This document shows, piece by piece, positions 56,388 through 63,148 of a stretch of DNA of 64,000 nucleotides. Each line of letters starts with the position of its first letter. The stretch's first letter is position 1. The DNA is taken from assembly GCF_001761465.1 (NCBI RefSeq), contig NZ_CP017479.1, positions 186,001-250,000 of the forward strand. Direction: 5' to 3'. The notes below the pieces were generated by a model. It did not search any database. It saw only the letters and a list, made by a program, of their open reading frames with translations, and was not told the origin of the DNA. The translations under genes and the position numbers were made by a program. Source of the DNA: Flavobacterium gilvum. Its GTDB lineage: Bacteria; Bacteroidota; Bacteroidia; Flavobacteriales; Flavobacteriaceae.

Positions 56388-56411
56388 TTTTGAATTAGTA
56401 ATGCGAATATA
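56388..56411 (-). promoter_or_regulatory. Promoter -7 box and leader of the S46 peptidase gene
   Basis: Minus strand: TATATTCG (56404-56411, one mismatch to TAnnTTTG), 4 nt, then ACTAATTCAAAA (56388-56399), then 6 nt to the ATG. The leader core is the same as in front of both susC genes. Confidence 0.5.
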
Positions 56412-56557
56412 ATTCATTTTCACAATTATAACCTCAAAAACACCTTTCAAAATAAATATACTTAATTATTTTAGACAGTTTATTATGAATTTAACATTAT
56501 TAATTAAAATTTCGCACTAAAAATTATAAACCCCAGAATTTTCTTTAACATAAACAA

Positions 56558-56589
56558 AAAAAGATGTCCCGTTACCAGAACATCTTTTT
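56558..56589 (-). terminator. Terminator of obgE
   Basis: Perfect 10-bp stem AAAAAGATGT (56558-56567) with ACATCTTTTT (56580-56589). On the minus strand the distal arm itself ends in a T-tract extended by further Ts. Confidence 0.8.
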
Positions 56590-56611
56590 GAAATATTTTT
56601 ATTGTCATTGC

Positions 56612-56641
56612 CGTAGAGACGCACTGCAGTGCGTCTCTACG
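56612..56641. repeat. 30-bp perfect palindrome, GTAGAGACGC type
   Basis: CGTAGAGACGCACTG followed by its exact reverse complement, with no loop. It lies between the obgE stop and the obgE terminator. Similar GTAGAGACGC palindromes are, as far as I know, scattered through many Bacteroidetes genomes as REP-like elements. Confidence 0.75.
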
Positions 56642-56658
56642 TACAGAAAAACATTTTT

Positions 56659-57660
56659 TTATTCATTCAGCATTTTCCACAATTTGTCTTTCAATTCGGT
56701 CAAGCCTTGCTGTGCAACCGAGGAAATAAACATATACGGAACACCTTTGAAAGAAACATCCAGTTCAGTTTTCAATTCGGCTTTCAATTCATCATCAAGC
56801 ATATCACATTTTGAAATCACAACCAAACGTTCTTTATCCAGCATTTCGGGATTGTATTTGGTCAATTCGTTTACCAAAATATCATATTCTTCCTTGATGT
56901 TTGGTGTATCCACAGGAACTAAAAACAATAAAGTCGAGTTACGCTCGATATGACGCAGGAAATAATGCCCCAAACCTTTACCTTCGGCGGCACCTTCAAT
57001 AATTCCAGGAATATCTGCAATTACAAATGACTGAAAATCTCTGTAAGCCACAATTCCAAGATTTGGTTTTAATGTGGTAAACGGATAATCGGCAATTTTT
57101 GGCTTCGCCGAAGTCAAAACCGACAATAAAGTTGATTTTCCTGCATTTGGAAAACCTACCAAACCTACATCGGCCAGAACTTTTAATTCCAAAATAACAT
57201 CCATTTCCAAACCTGGCAACCCTGGCTGTGCATATCTTGGTGTTTGATTCGTCGGACTTCTGAAATGCCAGTTTCCAAGACCTCCTTTACCTCCTTTGGC
57301 TAATATTTTTTTCTCTCCTTCTTCGGTAATTTCAAAAAGCGTTTCGCCTGTTTCTTTATCTTTTACGACAGTCCCCAACGGAACTTCGATATATTTATCC
57401 TCTCCATCGGCGCCGGTGCTTCGGTCTGAGCCTCCGTCTCCACCATGTCCTGCTTTGATATGTCGGGCAAATTTCAAGTGAAACAAAGTCCAGAGTCCTT
57501 TGCTGCCCACCAAATAAACGTGTCCTCCGCGACCACCGTCACCACCGTCTGGCCCACCTTTTTCAATAAATTTTTCTCTATGCAAATGCGTAGATCCTTT
57601 TCCTCCTTTTCCTGAAGAAACATAAATTTTTACGTAATCTACAAAATTCCCCTCTGTCAT
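56659..57660 (-). CDS. obgE: Obg/CgtA GTPase
   Basis: Essential GTPase for 50S assembly and stress control. The Gly-rich Obg fold (2-160) shows [20 protein letters not shown] and [18 protein letters not shown]. The GTPase domain has the P-loop [15 protein letters not shown] (near 166), DIPGIIEGA and SKCD. It has 333 residues and lacks the C-terminal OCT extension, as usual in Bacteroidetes. It lies 130 nt below the CorC-type gene. Confidence 0.96.
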   Translation of the reverse strand: MTEGNFVDYVKIYVSSGKGGKGSTHLHREKFIEKGGPDGGDGGRGGHVYLVGSKGLWTLFHLKFARHIKAGHGGDGGSDRSTGADGEDKYIEVPLGTVVKDKETGETLFEITEEGEKKILAKGGKGGLGNWHFRSPTNQTPRYAQPGLPGLEMDVILELKVLADVGLVGFPNAGKSTLLSVLTSAKPKIADYPFTTLKPNLGIVAYRDFQSFVIADIPGIIEGAAEGKGLGHYFLRHIERNSTLLFLVPVDTPNIKEEYDILVNELTKYNPEMLDKERLVVISKCDMLDDELKAELKTELDVSFKGVPYMFISSVAQQGLTELKDKLWKMLNE

Positions 57661-57667
57661 ATTCTTT

Positions 57668-57790
57668 TGTTTAAAGTTTAAAGGTTTAAGAGTTTAAGGG
57701 TTTAAGAGTTTAAGGACTTAGCTGACTTCCAACTAACTTTAAACTATTTTAAACTTTTAAACCAACTTTTTAAACCTTTAAACCAATTTT
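57668..57790. repeat. TTTAAAG/GTTTAAG simple-repeat gap
   Basis: The gap between obgE and the CorC-type gene is made of GTTTAAAGGTTTAAGAG-type units on the left and their inverse (TTTAAACC) on the right, so it could fold back on itself. The pattern continues into the last codons of the downstream reading frame at 57791-57806. Confidence 0.6.
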
Positions 57791-59065
57791 TTAAACCTTT
57801 AAGGCCTTAACCAACACTTTATCAATCTTCACGCCATCCATATCGATGACCTCCAACTCAAATTTTTGCCAAATCAACTTTTCTCCTTCTTTTGGAATAC
57901 GAGACAATTCGGTCATTATCAACCCACTTACTGTGGTTACTTCATAATCATTTATCAAATCATCCAACTCGAAATACGTAAGGAAATCGTGCAACGAATA
58001 ATGTCCGTCTACCATCCAAGTTCCATCCTCTCTTTCTATTAACTGGAAATCGTCTTTATAAAAATCGGATGCGTTACCAACCAATGCTTCAAGAATATCA
58101 TTCAACGTAATTACTCCTTGAAAAACACCGTACTCATCCGAAACCAACGCATAATGAATCCCTGTTTCCTTGAATTGTTCCAATGCTTTGTAGGCAGTGG
58201 TTTGCTCCATCATGAAAGGGGCTTCGGTCATAATCTCCGCCAAATTGAAATTATCGTTATCAAAATGCGAGAATATATTTTTCAGATTTACAACCCCAAC
58301 AATATCATCGTGATTTTCGCCATAAACAGGATAAATAGAATGCAGCTCTTTTAGCATAAAATCCTTTACCGTACTCTTACCGGCATGTAAAGGCAATAGT
58401 ATAACCGACTTTCGGTGTGTCATCAACGAATTGATTTTTCGGTCTCCAATATGAAAAACACGCTCAACGATATCCTGCTCGATTTCCTGAACTTCTCCAA
58501 CCTCGGTTCCTTCCTTGATGATGGCTTTAATTTCTTCTTCTGTTACTTTTCCGTCAGCGGTAGGTTTTATTTGCAAAACGTCTAATAAAAATTCGGTCGA
58601 AGTTGTTAGCAACCAAATAAAAGGAGCTGTTATTATCGAAATAATTTTCATTGGCACAGCAACTGCCTTTGCAATTCCTTCGGGATGGTTCAGTCCTATT
58701 CGTTTGGGCAGCAATTCTCCTAAAACCAAAGAAAAAAACGTCAATATCACAACAACAATACCAACAGCGATGGAATGTGCAAACGGAATCAATACCTGAA
58801 AAGTTTTTACAAAAGCCTCTACATCGGCAGTAATTTTGTCACCGCTGTAAATACCTGTAAGTATCCCGATAAGCGTTATTCCGATTTGTACTGTTGACAG
58901 AAACTTATTTGGGGAATTGGCCAAATCCAAAGCCGTCTGGGCACTTTTGTTCCCTTTTTTGGCTGCGGTTTCCAATCTGTTTTTTCTGGCAGAAATCAAT
59001 GCGATTTCCGACATAGAGAAAACCCCATTTAAGAGTATCAGAAAAAATATAATTAATATCTCCAA
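57791..59065 (-). CDS. CorC/HlyC-family transporter with CNNM and CBS domains
   Basis: A 424-residue membrane protein. The N-terminal CNNM/DUF21 domain has about four hydrophobic segments (MEILIIFFLILLNGVFSMSE; ISARKNRLETAAKKGNKSAQ; LVLGELLPKRIGLNHPE). Two CBS domains span about 215-340, and the CorC_HlyC domain ends it (EREDGTWMVDGHYSLHDFLT). Family members export Mg2+ or Co2+; the haemolysin name is historical. It has its own 207-nt upstream gap that holds copy B of the structured element. Confidence 0.88.
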   Translation of the reverse strand: MEILIIFFLILLNGVFSMSEIALISARKNRLETAAKKGNKSAQTALDLANSPNKFLSTVQIGITLIGILTGIYSGDKITADVEAFVKTFQVLIPFAHSIAVGIVVVILTFFSLVLGELLPKRIGLNHPEGIAKAVAVPMKIISIITAPFIWLLTTSTEFLLDVLQIKPTADGKVTEEEIKAIIKEGTEVGEVQEIEQDIVERVFHIGDRKINSLMTHRKSVILLPLHAGKSTVKDFMLKELHSIYPVYGENHDDIVGVVNLKNIFSHFDNDNFNLAEIMTEAPFMMEQTTAYKALEQFKETGIHYALVSDEYGVFQGVITLNDILEALVGNASDFYKDDFQLIEREDGTWMVDGHYSLHDFLTYFELDDLINDYEVTTVSGLIMTELSRIPKEGEKLIWQKFELEVIDMDGVKIDKVLVKALKV

Positions 59066-59129
59066 TGTTTAGAAAATTCGTTTATGTTTTTGATTATTAG
59101 AACCTTGTTATTGCAACACCTCTTCTTCA

Positions 59130-59271
59130 TAGCCCAGATGGAAGTGAAAAGCCCACAGTCCCGTTGTTTAATTTTTATGAGTGACTCAAAAGCAACTGGA
59201 AGAAGCTTATGAGACGCTTTAGAAAAATAAACAACGGGGCGCGGACTTGAAACGTACAGCTGGAAATAGCT
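59130..59271 (+). ncRNA. Structured intergenic element, copy B
   Basis: Opens TAGCCCAGATGGAAGTG. The main stem CCCGTTGTTTA (59160-59170) pairs with TAAACAACGGG (59228-59238) and extends by a G-U and a G-C. It closes with GGACTTGAAACGTACAGC and the AGCT-N6-AGCT hairpin (59258-59271), ending within 2 nt of the adk stop on the other strand. Stem bases differ from copy A but keep pairing. Confidence 0.55.
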
Positions 59272-59272
59272 T

Positions 59273-59845
59273 CTATAAATTATCGATAACTGTCGTTAAT
59301 CTTTCCGTAATTTCCTGAATACTTCCTATTCCGTTTACGGCGTGAAATTTATTTTGATCTTTATAATATCCTACTAAAGGAGCTGTTTTTTCGTTGTATT
59401 CTTGGTAACGATTTCTGATTTTGTCTTCGTCCTGATCATCTGCTCTTCCGCTAGTTTTTCCTCTTTCTAATAATCGGGCTACCAAAATATTGTCATCAGC
59501 TTCCAATGCTATTGTTGCAGCCACATTTGAACCGATTGTTGGCAAAAATGCATCCAATGCTTCGGCTTGGGAAATTGTTCTTGGATATCCATCGAATAAA
59601 AATCCTTTGGAATCCAAATTTTTATTTACTTCATCGATAAGCATTTTGGTAGTCAACTCATCTGGAACCAAGTCGCCGGCATCCATATACACTCTAGCTT
59701 CTTTTCCCAATGGGGTATCGTTTTTCAGGTTGTAACGAAAAACATCTCCTGTTGAAATGTGAGTTAAATTATATTTTTCTTTTAAAAACTCTGCCTGAGT
59801 TCCTTTTCCTGCTCCTGGCTTACCAAATAAAACTATATTGATCAT
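59273..59845 (-). CDS. adk: Adenylate kinase
   Basis: Converts ATP + AMP to 2 ADP. P-loop LFGKPGAGKGTQAEFL (6-21), AMP-binding STGDVFRYNL and LFDGYPRTISQAEALD, lid region RLLERGKTSGRADDQDEDKI, all present. It has 190 residues, the short-lid type without zinc cysteines. It lies 28 nt below hpt on the same strand, so purine salvage and nucleotide balance are likely co-transcribed. Confidence 0.97.
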   Translation of the reverse strand: MINIVLFGKPGAGKGTQAEFLKEKYNLTHISTGDVFRYNLKNDTPLGKEARVYMDAGDLVPDELTTKMLIDEVNKNLDSKGFLFDGYPRTISQAEALDAFLPTIGSNVAATIALEADDNILVARLLERGKTSGRADDQDEDKIRNRYQEYNEKTAPLVGYYKDQNKFHAVNGIGSIQEITERLTTVIDNL

Positions 59846-59873
59846 TCCTTACTATATAATGGTTTTTAATTAA

Positions 59874-60407
59874 TTATTCTTCCTTCAACTGATATACTTC
59901 GGGTAAATTCCTTCCCAATCCATCGTAATCCAATCCATAACCAACGATAAATTTGTTTGGAATACGAATACCTATGTAATCAATTTTCAAATCTTTTTTG
60001 AAAGCATCAGGTTTAAAAAATAATGTTGCTATCTTAAAATGTTTGACATTTTGACTTTTGAACAATTTTTTCAATTCTTCCAAAGTGTTTCCCGTATCGA
60101 TGATATCTTCGAGAACAACTACGGTACGCCCGGTTAAATCCTGATTTAAACCTATTAACTGCTTAACCGATTCTGTTGAGGAAGTCCCTTCGTAGGAAGC
60201 CAATTTGATAAATGATACTTCACAGGGTTTCTTGTATAACTTCAAAAAATCGGAAACCACCATAAAAGAACCATTTAATACTCCAATAAAAATAGGAGTT
60301 TCGTCAAAAAAGTCGTCCTCTATCTGAGCAGCCATTTTTTCTAGGGCAAAGTTTATTTCTTTGGCCGAAATAAACGGAACAAATTGTTTATCGTGTAGTT
60401 GTATCAC
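59874..60407 (-). CDS. hpt: Hypoxanthine phosphoribosyltransferase
   Basis: Purine salvage enzyme that joins hypoxanthine or guanine to PRPP. The PRPP motif is VVVLEDIIDTGNTLEELKKL; the flexible loop KLASYEGTSSTESVKQL and C-terminal KFIVGYGLDYDGLGRNLPEV fit the family. It has 177 residues. It is the first gene before adk, with a promoter region shared with the divergent gene at 60497. Confidence 0.95.
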   Translation of the reverse strand: MIQLHDKQFVPFISAKEINFALEKMAAQIEDDFFDETPIFIGVLNGSFMVVSDFLKLYKKPCEVSFIKLASYEGTSSTESVKQLIGLNQDLTGRTVVVLEDIIDTGNTLEELKKLFKSQNVKHFKIATLFFKPDAFKKDLKIDYIGIRIPNKFIVGYGLDYDGLGRNLPEVYQLKEE

Positions 60408-60431
60408 AGCTTGATATTTTTAAATATTTGA

Positions 60432-60481
60432 CAAAGATAGGAATTTCACTTTTGACAATTGTCAATTGATTTGTACTTTTA
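60432..60481. promoter_or_regulatory. Divergent promoters of hpt and the 60497 gene with a shared palindrome
   Basis: Plus strand: TTG (60452-60454), 19 nt, TACTTTTA (60474-60481, one mismatch). Minus strand: TATCTTTG (60432-60439) with TTG at 16 or 23 nt. The perfect 14-bp palindrome TTGACAATTGTCAA (60452-60465) covers the -33 regions of both, a natural site for a dimeric regulator. Confidence 0.6.
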
Positions 60482-60496
60482 AATCAAAAAAAAAAA

Positions 60497-61045
60497 ATGA
60501 TAGCAGCCGAATTTCAAAAAAACTTAGATTATGTAAGCGCGTACAGAGCCAGCAGACAAAGATTTGCCGATGAAGTTCTGCATAATCACGATCTTTTTCC
60601 AGAGTTGGTTCGGCTTTGTTTTGAGACTTCAGACAAAAATCATCCTAAAGCCTGCTGGATTTTGGAATTTGTGTGTTACCAAAAATTGGAATGGATGAAA
60701 GAATATTTGGATTTTTTTTGTTCCCAAATAAAAAACATTAAAGAAGAAAGTGCTATTCGTCCCGTTGCAAAAATCTGCCAGCTTTTGATAAAATCACATT
60801 ATAAAAAAGGAGAAATACAGCTTTCAGAAAAACATTTAGAAGAAATAACAGAAACCGGTTTTGACTGGCTAATCAACGACACCAAAGTCGCTTCCAAAGC
60901 CTATTCGATACGAACTTTATATCTTTTGGGGAAACATTATGATTGGATTCATCCCGAATTAAAAACCATAATCACCAAAGATTTTCCAAATCATAGTGCG
61001 TCTTATAAGGCAGTCGCCAAAGAAGTTTTGAAGAAAATAAAATAG
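60497..61045 (+). CDS. Conserved helical protein of unknown function (HEAT-like)
   Basis: A 182-residue protein that looks almost wholly helical: DEVLHNHDLFPELVRLCFET, then HPKACWILEFVCYQKLEWMK and the end HSASYKAVAKEVLKKIK. Repeated helix pairs suggest HEAT/ARM-like stacking. I recall homologues beside purine genes in other Flavobacteria, sometimes labelled adenylosuccinate lyase, a label the sequence does not support. It has its own promoter, divergent from hpt, and ends in a hairpin before purK. Confidence 0.65.
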   Translation: MIAAEFQKNLDYVSAYRASRQRFADEVLHNHDLFPELVRLCFETSDKNHPKACWILEFVCYQKLEWMKEYLDFFCSQIKNIKEESAIRPVAKICQLLIKSHYKKGEIQLSEKHLEEITETGFDWLINDTKVASKAYSIRTLYLLGKHYDWIHPELKTIITKDFPNHSASYKAVAKEVLKKIK

Positions 61046-61048
61046 CAT

Positions 61049-61070
61049 TTTCCTATTCGATTAGGAAAAA
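61049..61070 (+). terminator. Hairpin between the 60497 gene and purK
   Basis: TTTTCCTA (61049-61056) pairs perfectly with TAGGAAAA (61063-61070), 6-nt loop, no T-run after it. It lies 3 nt after the stop of the upstream gene and just before the purK -7 box, so it overlaps the purK promoter. Confidence 0.5.
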
Positions 61071-61072
61071 GT

Positions 61073-61080
61073 ATCTTTGC
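61073..61080 (+). promoter_or_regulatory. purK -7 box
   Basis: TATCTTTG, exact TAnnTTTG match, followed by a leader of about 40 nt with a TTGC...GCAA pair. No clear TTG at -33; a hairpin arm occupies that region. Confidence 0.5.
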
Positions 61081-61126
61081 AAAGCCTTGGCAATATGCTA
61101 AAACGGCAAAGTAAACACAATCACAA

Positions 61127-62272
61127 ATGAATTATTTTTCGTCCTCTTTTAAATTAGGAATCCTCGGTGGCGGGCAATTAGGCAAAATGCTTTTGTTTGA
61201 CACCCGAAAATTTGACATCCAAACTTATGTTTTAGACCCAAGTGATGAAGCTCCTTGCAAAATCGCCTGCAACCATTTTGTTCAAGGTGATTTGATGGAT
61301 TTTGAAACCGTATATAATTTTGGTAAAAAAGTTGATGTATTAACTTTTGAAATCGAATTGGTGAATCTCGATGCTTTGGAAAAACTAGAAAACGAAGGAA
61401 AAAAAGTTTACCCTTCTCCAAAAACATTGAAACTTATTCAAAACAAAGGAGTTCAAAAAGAATTTTATACCAAGAACAACATTCCGACTGCGCCTTTTGA
61501 GAAATTTGAGAATCTCGATAATCTAAAATCTAAAATCCAAAATCTAAAATTACCGTTTGTCTGGAAATGCACCGAATTTGGATACGACGGAAACGGAGTA
61601 AAAATCATTCGTCAAACAGCTGATTTGGAAAATTTGCCAAATGTAGAATGTATTGCAGAAACGATGGTGCCTTTCAAAAATGAATTGGCTGTAATTGTTT
61701 GCCGCAATCCATCAGGCGAAATCAAAACCTATCCAGTGGTAGAAATGGAATTTCACCCCGAAGCCAATCAGGTGGAATATGTAATTTGTCCAGCGAGAAT
61801 TGACGAAAAGGTTGCCGAGAAAGCAAGAGCCATTGCACTGAATGTTTCGCAACAGTTCAACCATGTGGGACTTTTGGCGGTGGAGATGTTCCAAACCGAA
61901 GATGACGAAATCTTGGTAAACGAAGTAGCGCCGCGTCCTCACAATTCTGGTCATTACAGCATCGAAGCCAGTTATACTTCGCAATTTGAAAACCATTTGC
62001 GCGCCATTTTGGATTTGCCTCTTGGAAACACAGACAGCAAAGTTGCTGGAATTATGGTGAATCTTGTAGGAGCCGAAGGATTTTCGGGAGATGTTGTTTA
62101 CGAAAATATCGAAACCATTTTGGGCTGGAATGGTGTTACTCCGCACATTTACGGAAAAAAACAAACACGCCCTTTCCGAAAAATGGGACACGTGACTATT
62201 GTCAATGAAAATATGGCAGAGGCCAGACGTATTGCCGAGGAAGTTAAGAATACGATTAGAGTGATTTCATAA
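61127..62272 (+). CDS. purK: N5-carboxyaminoimidazole ribonucleotide synthase
   Basis: ATP-grasp enzyme of purine synthesis that makes N5-CAIR from AIR, bicarbonate and ATP; PurE then rearranges it. The start GILGGGQLGKMLLFD (11-25) binds the nucleotide. The ATP-grasp core has KCTEFGYDGNGVKIIRQ, VEMFQTEDDEILVNEVAPRP and HNSGHYSIEASYTSQFENHL. It has 381 residues. Residues about 132-142 (NLKSKIQNLKL) are encoded by a copy of the intergenic GATTTTAGATT repeat. purE follows after 87 nt. Confidence 0.95.
   Translation: MNYFSSSFKLGILGGGQLGKMLLFDTRKFDIQTYVLDPSDEAPCKIACNHFVQGDLMDFETVYNFGKKVDVLTFEIELVNLDALEKLENEGKKVYPSPKTLKLIQNKGVQKEFYTKNNIPTAPFEKFENLDNLKSKIQNLKLPFVWKCTEFGYDGNGVKIIRQTADLENLPNVECIAETMVPFKNELAVIVCRNPSGEIKTYPVVEMEFHPEANQVEYVICPARIDEKVAEKARAIALNVSQQFNHVGLLAVEMFQTEDDEILVNEVAPRPHNSGHYSIEASYTSQFENHLRAILDLPLGNTDSKVAGIMVNLVGAEGFSGDVVYENIETILGWNGVTPHIYGKKQTRPFRKMGHVTIVNENMAEARRIAEEVKNTIRVIS
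61520..61551 (-). repeat. GATTTTAGATT-type repeat inside purK coding sequence
   Basis: On the plus strand AATCTAAAATCTAAAATCC, then AAAATCTAAAATT; the reverse complement is the same GATTTTAGATT word found after rlmB and rarA. The reading frame stays open and the protein keeps normal family spacing. Confidence 0.5.
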
Positions 62273-62288
62273 TTAAAAAATTTAAAGC

Positions 62289-62333
62289 TTGAAAAATTTA
62301 AAAGATCGTGTTACCTATTTTTAAATTTTTCAA
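62289..62333. repeat. 15-bp inverted repeat between purK and purE
   Basis: TTGAAAAATTTAAAA (62289-62303) is exactly inverted at 62319-62333, with a 15-nt loop. It may act as an intercistronic hairpin that sets purK and purE levels, or be an AT-rich intergenic repeat. Confidence 0.55.
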
Positions 62334-62359
62334 TCATTTAATCTTTAAATAAAAAATAA

Positions 62360-62845
62360 ATGAGCAAAGTAGCAGTTATAATGGGAAGTATCTCAGACAT
62401 GCCGGTCATGCAGGATGCGATAGACATATTAAAACAATTCAGTATAGAAGTTGAAGTCGATATCGTTTCGGCGCACAGAACACCAGAAAAGTTATTTGAT
62501 TTTAGTAAAAATGCACACAATCGTGGTATTTCGGTAATCATTGCCGGAGCTGGTGGTGCTGCTCATTTGCCGGGAATGGTAGCATCGATGTCGCCTCTTC
62601 CTGTAATTGGAGTTCCTGTAAAATCAAGTAACTCTATTGACGGTTGGGATTCGGTATTATCGATTCTTCAAATGCCAGGTGGAGTTCCTGTAGCAACTGT
62701 AGCTTTGAACGGTGCTAAAAATGCCGGAATTCTTGCTGCACAAATTATAGGAAGCGCCGACAGAAATGTTTTGGACAGCATTATTTCTTATAAAGAAGGA
62801 CTCAAAGAAGCAGTTTATAAATCCTCTGAAAATTTGAATAAATAA
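62360..62845 (+). CDS. purE: N5-CAIR mutase, PurE
   Basis: Converts N5-CAIR to CAIR, the step after PurK. MGSISDMPVMQDAIDIL (9-25), VSAHRTPEKLFDF with the catalytic His, and AGAGGAAHLPGMVASMSPLP are the class I PurE motifs. GVPVKSSNSIDGWDSVLSIL follows. It has 161 residues. A terminator 3 nt after the stop ends the purK-purE unit. Confidence 0.96.
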   Translation: MSKVAVIMGSISDMPVMQDAIDILKQFSIEVEVDIVSAHRTPEKLFDFSKNAHNRGISVIIAGAGGAAHLPGMVASMSPLPVIGVPVKSSNSIDGWDSVLSILQMPGGVPVATVALNGAKNAGILAAQIIGSADRNVLDSIISYKEGLKEAVYKSSENLNK

Positions 62846-62847
62846 AG

Positions 62848-62876
62848 AAAAAGCTCCCTGAAAAAGGAGCTTTTTT
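62848..62876 (+). terminator. Terminator of purK-purE
   Basis: Perfect 10-bp stem AAAAAGCTCC (62848-62857) with GGAGCTTTTT (62866-62875), 8-nt loop, plus T. Confidence 0.92.
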
Positions 62877-63148
62877 GATATTGTTAAATCTAAACTTGGG
62901 GGAGATTAATTTTAACAATAATCTTTGTGGTATTTAATATAGTATCTTTTTTTTTGGGGCAAAAAGAGTTTATATTTTCGATGAACTAATTCGCTTTCTA
63001 ATTAATTTCTCGACTAAAGTACACAAATAATCGATAAAAAACATATATATTTTAAATTTTAACATATTTTTCCTCATTAATTTTTCTGTTAAAATTCAAA
63101 AAACAAGCCACAAGCAACCAATTATTTGCAACAAAACAGAATAAAATC
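62877..63148. other. AT-rich gap before the M3 peptidase gene
   Basis: The gap holds GTTAAATCTAAACTTGGGGG and a matching AATTTTAAC 25 nt on, a weak fold-back, and a separate GGGG run near 62957. No frame, repeat family or clear promoter could be assigned. Confidence 0.35.

Noticed and set aside
61081..61126. Possible purine riboswitch before purK
   Set aside because: The leader is only about 45 nt and lacks the three-way-junction core of purine aptamers.
61712..62191. 159-codon minus-strand frame opposite purK
   Set aside because: Antisense shadow; purK is complete and conserved in the same span.
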